Shown here piece after piece: positions 18,708-25,412 of a stretch of 42,483 bases of DNA. A program made the position numbers and the translations under genes. The DNA lies in NCBI GenBank assembly GCA_016292095.1, contig JAEFAB010000064.1, positions 1-42,483 of the forward strand. The letters run 5' to 3'. Positions within the stretch are counted from its first letter, which is position 1; the number at the start of each line of letters is the position of its first letter. The DNA is from Eubacterium sp. (lineage in GTDB: Bacteria > Bacillota > Clostridia > Lachnospirales > Lachnospiraceae). Under the pieces are notes generated by a model that saw only the letters and a list, made by a program, of their open reading frames with translations, was not told where the DNA came from and did no database searches.

Positions 18708-18833
18708 AATACTCTGCTCCTTTTGATAACAATTTTTCCTCTATATTAATATCATTGCCTAAGCATAATTTGATCTAGCACTATTCAAAATATAATTTAT
18801 TTATCAAATTCTGTAAAGAAAAAATTTAAAAAA

Positions 18834-18859
18834 GAAAAAGTCCATAACCGGACTTTTTC
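18834..18859 (-). terminator. Terminator of tRNA-Thr
   Basis: GAAAAAGTCC/GGACTTTTTC with a 6-base loop, A and T runs on both sides, 6 bases after the tRNA 3' end. Confidence 0.8.
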
Positions 18860-18864
18860 GTGAA

Positions 18865-18936
18865 AGCTGATGACGGGAATTGAACCCGTGACCTCTCCCT
18901 TACCAAGGGAACGCTCTACCCCTGAGCCACATCAGC
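18865..18936 (-). tRNA. tRNA-Thr (GGT)
   Basis: A 72-base cloverleaf. The acceptor stem is GCTGATG/CATCAGC, the D arm GGCTCAGGGGTAGAGC, the anticodon loop TTGGTAA with anticodon GGT, and the T arm carries GGTTCAATTCC. CCA is not encoded. It has its own promoter (18958-18986) and terminator. The surrounding 341-base gap (18708-19048) otherwise holds only the transpeptidase leader. Confidence 0.93.
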
Positions 18937-18957
18937 CTGCTTTTCAGCAACGAAACA

Positions 18958-18986
18958 ATGATAGCACATTTCATATCATTTGACAA
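18958..18986 (-). promoter_or_regulatory. Promoter of tRNA-Thr
   Basis: Minus-strand TTGTCA (18986-18981), 17 bases, TATCAT (18963-18958) with an extended TG. It is about 20 bases before the tRNA 5' end. Confidence 0.75.
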
Positions 18987-19048
18987 CATATTTTCTAATA
19001 AAAGTAAACGGAACAACAGCTATGAGATTTTTCTTTAAACATGTTAAA

Positions 19049-19786
19049 TCATCTTCTTTGCCGAACAATTTCGTAAGCCAAGACTCCGGTTGCCACAGAA
19101 GCGTTTAGAGAGTCAATATCCCCAGCCATTGGAATGGATGCAATAAAGTCACATTTTTCTTTCACAAGACGGCTGACACCTTTTCCTTCATTTCCGATCA
19201 CCAGTCCAATCGGGCCTTTCAAGTCTAGGTCATACATTGTGGTTCCGCCCATATCTGCACATACAAACCAAAGTCCTTCTTTCTTCAACTCTTCAATGGT
19301 TTTGGATAGGTTTGTTACCTTTGCCACCGGAGTGTAATTAAGCGCCCCGGCAGATGTTTTTGCTACGGTTGCCGTCAGACCGGTTGCACGATGTTTCGGA
19401 ATAATAACTCCATGAGCACCTGCAAGATTTGCCGTACGAATGATTGCCCCTAAATTATGTGGGTCTTCTATATCATCCAGCAAAATAATAAAAGGTGCTT
19501 CCCCCTTCTCTCCTGCATTTTTCAAAATATCCTCCACACTTGCATATTCATAAGCTGCAAGATATGCAATCACGCCCTGATGACGTCCGGTCTCGGACAT
19601 CTGATCTAAGCGCTCTTTCTTTACATAATTGATTACGGTATCATGCTTCTTTGCTTCACGGATTACCGTGTTCATGGAACCTTCCTTGCAATGTTCCAAA
19701 ACAAAAAGCTTATCGACTGTCTTTCCTGCACGATAAGCTTCAATCACCGCATTTCTTCCTTCTATGGTAAATTCTTCGTATCTCAT
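19049..19786 (-). CDS. rlmB: 23S rRNA 2'-O-ribose methyltransferase, TrmH/RlmB family
   Basis: A SPOUT-fold methyltransferase of 245 residues, probably acting on 23S rRNA. An N-terminal substrate-binding domain (about 1-75) starts MRYEEFTIEGRNAVIEAYRAG. The three SPOUT motifs are NLGAIIRTANLAGAHG, IGLVIGNEGKGVS and IPMAGDIDSLNASVATGVLAYE. The frame is open to 19867, but the ATG at 19786 has GGAGAGG upstream and overlaps the mrnC stop (ATGA), so it is the start. It is the last gene of ispF-DUF2156-GNAT-cysS-mrnC-rlmB; the cysS-mrnC-rlmB order is common in Firmicutes. No clear terminator follows. Confidence 0.93.
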   Translation of the reverse strand: MRYEEFTIEGRNAVIEAYRAGKTVDKLFVLEHCKEGSMNTVIREAKKHDTVINYVKKERLDQMSETGRHQGVIAYLAAYEYASVEDILKNAGEKGEAPFIILLDDIEDPHNLGAIIRTANLAGAHGVIIPKHRATGLTATVAKTSAGALNYTPVAKVTNLSKTIEELKKEGLWFVCADMGGTTMYDLDLKGPIGLVIGNEGKGVSRLVKEKCDFIASIPMAGDIDSLNASVATGVLAYEIVRQRR

Positions 19787-20217
19787 TCTTTTTCCTCTCC
19801 GATTTTTTCCAATCCAATGCGGATTAATTCCATCATTCGCTCTGATTGTCCTGTCAGATAAAGCCATCCCATTAACGCTTCAAAGCCTGTCGCTGTACGA
19901 TAATCGCTCATAGATGCGTTCTTTGCTCTTGTTACGGCTTTGGCATTTCTGCCACGCTTGTAAATGGTCAGTTCATCTTCTGTTAGCAACTCCTGAATTG
20001 CAAAAATCATCTTTGCCTGGGCCTGTGCTTTAACCAGCTCAGAAGCGGCTTTATGGATTTTATTGACCTGACGGTTTGCTTCATCCACAATCACAGTACG
20101 GATTACAATTTCGTAGATTCCATCTCCGATATACGCTAAGGTTAACGGAGAGTAATCTACGATATTGATGTCTTTTAAATTCATCTGTTCTTTTATAATC
20201 TGAAAAATATCATTCAT
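19783..20217 (-). CDS. mrnC: Mini-ribonuclease III
   Basis: Catalytic-only RNase III, known in Bacillus to mature the ends of 23S rRNA. The 144 residues lack a double-stranded RNA-binding domain. They carry the catalytic pattern LTLAYIGDGIYE (about 26-37), KRGRNAKAV and ATGFEALMGWLYL. The ATG lies three bases after the cysS stop (TAAGTTATG) with no clear ribosome-binding site, so translation is probably coupled to cysS. It overlaps rlmB by four bases. Confidence 0.95.
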   Translation of the reverse strand: MNDIFQIIKEQMNLKDINIVDYSPLTLAYIGDGIYEIVIRTVIVDEANRQVNKIHKAASELVKAQAQAKMIFAIQELLTEDELTIYKRGRNAKAVTRAKNASMSDYRTATGFEALMGWLYLTGQSERMMELIRIGLEKIGEEKE

Positions 20218-20220
20218 AAC

Positions 20221-21633
20221 TTAACTTCTGGACCACTTGGTTCCTTCTCTTGTATCTTTTAAGACAATTCCTTTTGCAGCAAGTTCATCACGAATGCTGT
20301 CAGCTAATGCAAAGTCTCTGTCTTTCTTTGCCTGCGCACGCTTCGCAATCATTTCTTCAATATATTCTTCGTCACCTACTACAATTGCTTCTTTTTCCAA
20401 AATCACACCAAGAACGTTGCATAGCTTTTCAAGAATTTCATAAAGCTTTGTTGCAAAGTCTTTTGTGCTTCCTTCATTCAATTTGCTGTTTGTATATTTT
20501 ACATATTCAAATACTGCGGAAATGGCATTTGCTGTATTGCAGTCATCTTCCATAGCACTCTCAAATTTTGTCACATAAGCCTGAGCATCCTTCAGAAGCT
20601 GCTGTTCTTCATCAGCCATGGCACCTTCTGCACCGTTTGACATGATGCCGCGAATCTTTTCTCCGGCAGTAACAATTCGTTCCAAACCGTTCTTTGCAGC
20701 TTCCATCAAATCTGCACTGAAGTTCAATGGGCTTCTGTAATGAGCACTCAACATAAAGAAACGAAGTACCTGTAAGTCATACTTCTGAGAAATATCACGA
20801 ACAGTAAAGAAGTTTCCTAAGGATTTTGACATCTTTGTACCGTCAATATTCAAAAATGCATTGTGCATCCAGTATTTTGCAAACGGAACACCGTTTGCTG
20901 CTTCACTCTGTGCAATTTCATTTTCATGATGTGGGAATACCAGGTCTTCTCCGCCGGCATGAATATCAATTTCATCCCCAAGATACTTCTTTGACATCAC
21001 TGAACATTCAATATGCCATCCCGGTCTACCTTCACTCCATGGCGCGCTCCATGCAGGCTCGCCTTCTTTCTTTGGCTTCCAGAGAACGAAATCCAACGGA
21101 TCTTCTTTGGATTCTTCTCCTGCCACTTTAATATTTCTATGACCCGCTTCCAGATCATCAATATTCTTCTTTGATAATTTACCGTATTCTTCAAATTTTC
21201 TTGTACGGAAATATACGGTTCCGTCTGCATCATAAGCATAACCCTTGTCAATCAATGTCTGAATCATCTGAATCATTCCATCAATTTCCTGTGTGGCAAG
21301 AGGATGCGTTGTAGCAGGCATTACATTCATGCCTTCCATATCTTTTTTACATTCTTCTATGTATCTCTGGGAAATTACTTCTGCAGTAGTTCCTTCTTCT
21401 ATGGCCTTTTTAATAATTTTGTCATCCACGTCTGTAAAGTTGGAAACATAATTCACATCATATCCTTTGTATTCCATGTAACGTCTGAATGTATCAAATA
21501 CAATCATCGGTCTTGCATTTCCGATATGAATAAAGTCATATACGGTCGGTCCACACACATACATGGTGAGTTTTCCTTCCTGCAATGGCACAAATTCCTC
21601 TTTTTTCTTTGTCATTGTATTATAAATTTTCAT
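20221..21633 (-). CDS. cysS: Cysteinyl-tRNA synthetase
   Basis: Class I synthetase of 470 residues. Zinc ligand C27 (YVCGPTVYD), HIGN (36-39, HIGH motif), C210 (WHIECS) with the HHENE segment (235-239) and KMSKS (267-271) are all present. The ATG at 21633 is the only start in keeping with the family N-terminus, yet the ten bases upstream contain no Shine-Dalgarno. A strong AAAGGAG is 33-39 bases upstream, in front of a six-codon ORF and a hairpin. It follows the GNAT gene by 48 bases within the ispF operon. Confidence 0.97.
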   Translation of the reverse strand: MKIYNTMTKKKEEFVPLQEGKLTMYVCGPTVYDFIHIGNARPMIVFDTFRRYMEYKGYDVNYVSNFTDVDDKIIKKAIEEGTTAEVISQRYIEECKKDMEGMNVMPATTHPLATQEIDGMIQMIQTLIDKGYAYDADGTVYFRTRKFEEYGKLSKKNIDDLEAGHRNIKVAGEESKEDPLDFVLWKPKKEGEPAWSAPWSEGRPGWHIECSVMSKKYLGDEIDIHAGGEDLVFPHHENEIAQSEAANGVPFAKYWMHNAFLNIDGTKMSKSLGNFFTVRDISQKYDLQVLRFFMLSAHYRSPLNFSADLMEAAKNGLERIVTAGEKIRGIMSNGAEGAMADEEQQLLKDAQAYVTKFESAMEDDCNTANAISAVFEYVKYTNSKLNEGSTKDFATKLYEILEKLCNVLGVILEKEAIVVGDEEYIEEMIAKRAQAKKDRDFALADSIRDELAAKGIVLKDTREGTKWSRS

Positions 21634-21640
21634 AACATTA

Positions 21641-21672
21641 TCAATGCAGACACCGCTGCATTATTCTCCTTT
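21641..21672 (-). promoter_or_regulatory. cysS leader: six-codon ORF and hairpin
   Basis: On the minus strand AAAGGAG (21672-21666) is followed after 4 bases by ATG and the frame MQRCLH-stop (21661-21641), which contains one Cys codon and ends 7 bases before the cysS ATG. The perfect stem AATGCAG/CTGCATT (21643-21662) covers this frame. Either the short ORF feeds ribosomes to cysS, or the stem brings the distant AAAGGAG close to the cysS start. Confidence 0.45.
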
Positions 21673-21681
21673 CCAACCTCT

Positions 21682-22704
21682 CTATACGTAGTCATTAATA
21701 AAAAATCCGTGATTTGAACAAATTCTTGGTAGTCCTTCGATGATTTTATAGCCAAATATATGTGCTGTCAACTCTCCAATGGTCAAATCCATGACACCAT
21801 GAAGACTCTCTTCCGGTTTCTCAATTTTTTCCAAAGCCAACCGTCCTTTTTCAACAGCCACTCGGAACACTCCGTTATTTTCTTCAATAATCGGATCTGT
21901 AATTTTTACGATTGCATTTCCTTCATCCCGTACCGTAACTGAATGAATCAGATTTTTTAAATTCACGATACGAGCCATGGCATAAGGTTTCTCAACAGGT
22001 TCCAACCAGCTCAATGTATTTCCGAGAGACTCATCCAACACTTCTTCCAGAACCTCGTCGTCCAACCAAATCCGGTAGCCTACGATAACCTTGTTCTCAA
22101 TATAGATTTCAATGTAACCGCCTTCCACTTCAATCAATTCCATGATTTTCTTAAAGTAGTCCAGATCTTTGCAAAGAGAAATATCATAATACTTCTCCAT
22201 GCAGGTTTGCGCGAAGATGGATAATCGTACCAAATCCGATTTTTCCGCTTTTCTGGAAATCAGGGAATGGGTCGGTTTCCTACGCTGTTCCTCCGGCTTC
22301 GTTTCTTTTTTATTCATAACATAAGCAAAACCCAGCTTTTTGTAAATTTCCGCATTAACTTCTCCGGATGGAATAATATAGGTAAAAGGTTCTTTATCCT
22401 GATACATATCTGCCAGAACCTGTGAAAACATCTTCTTCATATATCCTTTGTTTCGATGAAGGATGTTGGTGCAGACGCCGTAAATATATAAAATTCTGCG
22501 TTTCAGTTTTCCCACAATAACATTTTTCGGTATTAAATGAAGTGCGCTGACATATTCTCTTCCTTCTTCATTGACAGCAATGTAGGAACCTGCCAGTCGC
22601 TTATTAAAGTAATAATCCGTATACGCTTTTGTATCTTCCGGAAAGCATTGTTCGTATAATTCACGAATATTCAGTTTTTCCTGTTCTTCTAAATATCTAA
22701 TCAT
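21682..22704 (-). CDS. GNAT family N-acetyltransferase, Eis-like
   Basis: A predicted acetyl-CoA-dependent acyltransferase of 340 residues. The N-terminal half is a GNAT fold with the acetyl-CoA region GVCTNILHRNKGYMKKMFSQ (about residues 75-95) and the segment NAEIYKKLGFAYV. The C-terminal half, with VDLT-like beta segments ending DLTIGELTAHIFGYK, resembles the Eis/SCP2-like domain. The substrate cannot be read from the sequence. It lies 12 bases after the DUF2156 gene and 48 before cysS, in the same operon. Confidence 0.85.
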   Translation of the reverse strand: MIRYLEEQEKLNIRELYEQCFPEDTKAYTDYYFNKRLAGSYIAVNEEGREYVSALHLIPKNVIVGKLKRRILYIYGVCTNILHRNKGYMKKMFSQVLADMYQDKEPFTYIIPSGEVNAEIYKKLGFAYVMNKKETKPEEQRRKPTHSLISRKAEKSDLVRLSIFAQTCMEKYYDISLCKDLDYFKKIMELIEVEGGYIEIYIENKVIVGYRIWLDDEVLEEVLDESLGNTLSWLEPVEKPYAMARIVNLKNLIHSVTVRDEGNAIVKITDPIIEENNGVFRVAVEKGRLALEKIEKPEESLHGVMDLTIGELTAHIFGYKIIEGLPRICSNHGFFINDYV

Positions 22705-22716
22705 AAAAACTTCTCT

Positions 22717-23634
22717 CTATTTTTGAATTATTGTATACTTTTCCACCAGATAAATCGGATGATAAGAAAGTTTGGACTTTCGCAGTCCTTCCAATCCCAT
22801 GTCATCTTCCCGATTTACCTTTCCGGCATTTGGAAATGCCTGAATCAAAAATTCACTGCATAAATATTGATATAATCCCCTAATCTTAGAGTTTGCTTTT
22901 TCCACCGGGATATACACCATATCCTCAATTTCTGAATAATTTCCAATGGTAAAAGCCTGAAGTTTTTCATCTATATATACCCCACCGATTTTATACTGAA
23001 AGATATCTTCATGTTTCATCAGAAAACGAATTCCTTGAATTTCAGCATCAATCAATTCATGTTCTTTCGTATCCTCTTTTCCCTGTTTCCATTCTTCAAG
23101 GAAATCCATAATTTCTTGTTCCTGTTCTGAAGTCATCAGAGAAAATCGATAACGTCCTTCATAAGTTCTTCGAAAAGCATTCAAATGGTTTTTCTTTCCA
23201 TGGTAATTCTTTCCCGGAAATCTTCTCAGTTTTTCCGCATCATACACATAATCCGCATATGTCCGATCCGGTACAACCACATATTCCTCTTCCGGTAATT
23301 CCAAAGATGCCAAAGCCTTTCGGTCTACCAGATACATTACCAGTTTCTTATGCAATACTTCATTGAAATACCGCTTCGTCGTCAGAAAGTTTTCCTGTAA
23401 ATCTTCTTCTCTGCAACAGGGTACGGATGTGTAGTATGTTCCATCTCCACTGTTTGCTACCCAAATCAGACCACTGTCTGTCAGAAAATATTTGGTAGGA
23501 TACTGTTCCATCCACATATAAAGATCCATCAGATTACTGTCTGCGGTTTCCGGTCGTCTAAGATGATAATAGGTTTCCAACAGCTTATAATCTTCAATTT
23601 TAATTTCTCTCAGATTTACATTCAACGCCGTCAC
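22717..23634 (-). CDS. DUF2156 (aminoacyl-transferase-like) protein
   Basis: A protein of 305 residues related to the C-terminal domain of MprF-type phosphatidylglycerol lysyltransferases (DUF2156), a double GNAT-like fold. The diagnostic segment is LRRFPGKNYHGKKNHLNAF, near residue 140. No membrane part is present, so it is not a complete MprF; family members use aminoacyl-tRNA, and the substrate here is unknown. The start is GTG at 23634 with GGAG six bases upstream; no in-frame ATG exists nearby. It lies 25 bases after ispF and is paired with the GNAT gene. Confidence 0.85.
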   Translation of the reverse strand: MTALNVNLREIKIEDYKLLETYYHLRRPETADSNLMDLYMWMEQYPTKYFLTDSGLIWVANSGDGTYYTSVPCCREEDLQENFLTTKRYFNEVLHKKLVMYLVDRKALASLELPEEEYVVVPDRTYADYVYDAEKLRRFPGKNYHGKKNHLNAFRRTYEGRYRFSLMTSEQEQEIMDFLEEWKQGKEDTKEHELIDAEIQGIRFLMKHEDIFQYKIGGVYIDEKLQAFTIGNYSEIEDMVYIPVEKANSKIRGLYQYLCSEFLIQAFPNAGKVNREDDMGLEGLRKSKLSYHPIYLVEKYTIIQK

Positions 23635-23659
23635 CTTCTTCTCCGTACGTTTAAGTCTT

Positions 23660-24127
23660 TTACTTTAACAATACAATCGCCTGTGATGAGATTCCCAATC
23701 CTTCACCGGTAAATCCAAGTCCTTCTTCTGTCGTTGCCTTCACGCCAACCTGACTTTCACTGATTTGAAGTGCTTTTGCAATATTTTGAACCATTTCTTC
23801 TCTGTATGGAGCAAGCTTTGGTCTCTGACAAATAATGGTAGAATCAATGTTTCCAATTTCAAAGCCATTCTCTCGAAGTAACGCCCCCACATGTTCCAAC
23901 AGTTTGATGCTGGAAATTCCTTTGTACTGTGGATCTGTATCCGGAAAATGTTTTCCAATATCCCCTAATGCCGCTGCCCCTAATAATGCATCCATAATTG
24001 CATGCAATAAAACATCTGCATCAGAATGTCCTAAAAGACCTTTCTCATAAGGGATTTCAACACCACCTAAGATGAGTTTTCTATCTTCTACCAATTTATG
24101 AACATCATATCCCATTCCAATTCTCAT
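23660..24127 (-). CDS. ispF: 2-C-methyl-D-erythritol 2,4-cyclodiphosphate synthase
   Basis: Closes the cyclodiphosphate ring in the MEP isoprenoid pathway. The 155 residues are standard, with metal ligands D8, H10 (GYDVHKL) and H42 in the segment [26 protein letters not shown] and the C-terminal [12 protein letters not shown]. The ATG at 24127 follows GAGGAGG. It is the first gene of the ispF-to-rlmB operon. No convincing promoter is visible in the 50 bases upstream. Confidence 0.96.
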   Translation of the reverse strand: MRIGMGYDVHKLVEDRKLILGGVEIPYEKGLLGHSDADVLLHAIMDALLGAAALGDIGKHFPDTDPQYKGISSIKLLEHVGALLRENGFEIGNIDSTIICQRPKLAPYREEMVQNIAKALQISESQVGVKATTEEGLGFTGEGLGISSQAIVLLK

Positions 24128-24177
24128 AGTCTTCCTCCTCGTCCTATGAAAAATATCTTATCACAAAATATAGAAAG

Positions 24178-24211
24178 AGGCATCAAAACTTTACTAAGTT
24201 TTTGATGCCTT
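24178..24211 (-). terminator. Terminator of the tRNA-Val/tRNA-Met unit
   Basis: Stem GGCATCAAAA/TTTTTGATGCC with a short loop and flanking T-rich tract on both strands. It lies between the tRNA-Met 3' end and ispF. Confidence 0.75.
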
Positions 24212-24238
24212 TTCTTGTCTTTTCAATCGACCTGCTAG

Positions 24239-24312
24239 TAGCGAGAGAGGGATTTGAACCCACGACACCACGGGTATGAACCGTGTGCTCTAGCCAACTG
24301 AGCTATCTCGCC
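24239..24312 (-). tRNA. tRNA-Met (CAT), elongator type
   Basis: A 74-base cloverleaf: acceptor GGCGAGA/TCTCGCT with a G-U first pair, D arm TAGCTCAGTTGGCTAGAGCA, anticodon loop TTCATAC (CAT) and T arm GTGGGTTCAAATCCC. The D arm and the G-U first pair, with no C-A mismatch at position 1, point to elongator Met. A lysidine-modified Ile tRNA also carries CAT but is less likely. It follows tRNA-Val by 25 bases. Confidence 0.9.
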
Positions 24313-24337
24313 ATATAGTGCATTTTTAAATTTGTAA

Positions 24338-24410
24338 TGGGACCTACAGGGCTCGAACCTGTGACCCCCTGCTTGTAAGGCAGATGCTCTCCCAGCTGAG
24401 CTAAGATCCC
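24338..24410 (-). tRNA. tRNA-Val (TAC)
   Basis: A 73-base cloverleaf: acceptor GGGATCT/AGGTCCC, D arm TTAGCTCAGCTGGGAGAGCA, anticodon loop CTTACAA (TAC) and T arm ACAGGTTCGAGCCCTGT, discriminator A. It is the first tRNA after the promoter at 24434-24462. Confidence 0.94.
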
Positions 24411-24433
24411 ATACAGATTTAAACTGCCTTAAT

Positions 24434-24462
24434 AATATATAATTTTAACTCTTCTTTGTCAA
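24434..24462 (-). promoter_or_regulatory. Strong sigma-A promoter of the tRNA-Val/Met unit
   Basis: Consensus TTGACA (24462-24457), 17 bases, TATATT (24439-24434), about 24 bases before tRNA-Val. With the tRNAs and terminator it fills the 419-base gap between ispF and the LysR gene. Confidence 0.9.
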
Positions 24463-24514
24463 CCCTTTTTTTTATTTTTTTCAAAATTATCTATGATTAT
24501 TTTTATAAACATAT

Positions 24515-24520
24515 TATAAT
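24515..24520 (+). promoter_or_regulatory. -10 element of the LysR gene
   Basis: TATAAT about 27 bases before the start codon. The -35 position (TATGAT at 17 bases) is poor. Confidence 0.5.
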
Positions 24521-24546
24521 CGATATATGGAAAGAAAGGAGGCGCC

Positions 24547-25398
24547 ATGGAATTACTACAATTACGTTATTTTAAAGAAGCTGCAGAATGCGAAAACTTC
24601 TCTTCTGTTGCCCAAAAATATATGGTCCCTCAGCCATCAATCAGCAAGACCATCAAAAAACTGGAACAGGAATTAGGAGTTCAGTTATTTGATCGTCACG
24701 GAAAAAAAATTGTCTTAAACGGAAACGGAAAGTTTTTCTACGAAAAAATCAGCACTGCCCTTTCCAATATCGACGAGGGGATTCAGCACTTTTCTACATC
24801 CAAGTGCAATATTATCCTCTATCCGCAGGCAGGCGGTCGTTTGGTCTCCTTACTCATCGCGGACTTTTTGACAAGCAACAAAGATATCTTTCTTTCTTCG
24901 GTTTATTATTCTTCCGAAAATGAAAATCACTATGATTTCACTTTTATGCAAATGCAGGAAGATATGTCCCCTTTCAATTACGAAGACTTAATGCGGGATG
25001 AAATTATTGTGATTGTTTCCGAAGACCATCCGTTGAGCAAAGTTGATGAAGTTTCAATCAAAGATTTAAAAGACGAAAAATTTATTGCTCACTACCCTTC
25101 CATGAATTTGAGACAGTTCACGGACCATTACTGTAAGACAGAAGGCGGATTCGAACCGGAAGTTACTTTTGAAACCCATGATTACAGCGCGCTGCGTTAC
25201 CTGGTGGAAAAGAATCGCGGCATTGCATTGTTACCGAAAGCCTTTTTCCAGATTCAGCAAGGAAATCATATTCATATCGTCTCCTTAAAGGAAAAAGCCT
25301 ATCGACCTTTACTCCTTGCCTGGAAAAAAGAAAAAATCCTAAATAAAGCGGAAAAGAAATTTATTACATATACAAAAAACTGGTTTAGTAATCTCTAA
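24547..25398 (+). CDS. LysR-family transcription regulator
   Basis: A regulator of 283 residues. The N-terminal winged helix-turn-helix (1-60, LQLRYFKEAAECENFSSVAQ, then PQPSISKTIKKLEQELG and LFDRHGKK) is typical. The C-terminal effector domain is short, with SEDHPLSKVDEVSIKDL and the GIALLPKAFF landmark. The ATG follows AAAGGAGG. It is on the plus strand between a tRNA unit and the convergent tex gene, with no divergent enzyme or transporter, so its targets are not suggested by context. Confidence 0.93.
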   Translation: MELLQLRYFKEAAECENFSSVAQKYMVPQPSISKTIKKLEQELGVQLFDRHGKKIVLNGNGKFFYEKISTALSNIDEGIQHFSTSKCNIILYPQAGGRLVSLLIADFLTSNKDIFLSSVYYSSENENHYDFTFMQMQEDMSPFNYEDLMRDEIIVIVSEDHPLSKVDEVSIKDLKDEKFIAHYPSMNLRQFTDHYCKTEGGFEPEVTFETHDYSALRYLVEKNRGIALLPKAFFQIQQGNHIHIVSLKEKAYRPLLLAWKKEKILNKAEKKFITYTKNWFSNL

Positions 25399-25412
25399 AC
25401 CAGTTTCTTTTT
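25377..25412. terminator. Bidirectional terminator between LysR and tex
   Basis: AAACTGGTTTAG/CTAAACCAGTTT (25377-25388 and 25395-25406), followed on the plus strand by CTTTTTT. The stem contains the end of the LysR frame, and the tex stop is immediately beyond it. Confidence 0.85.
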
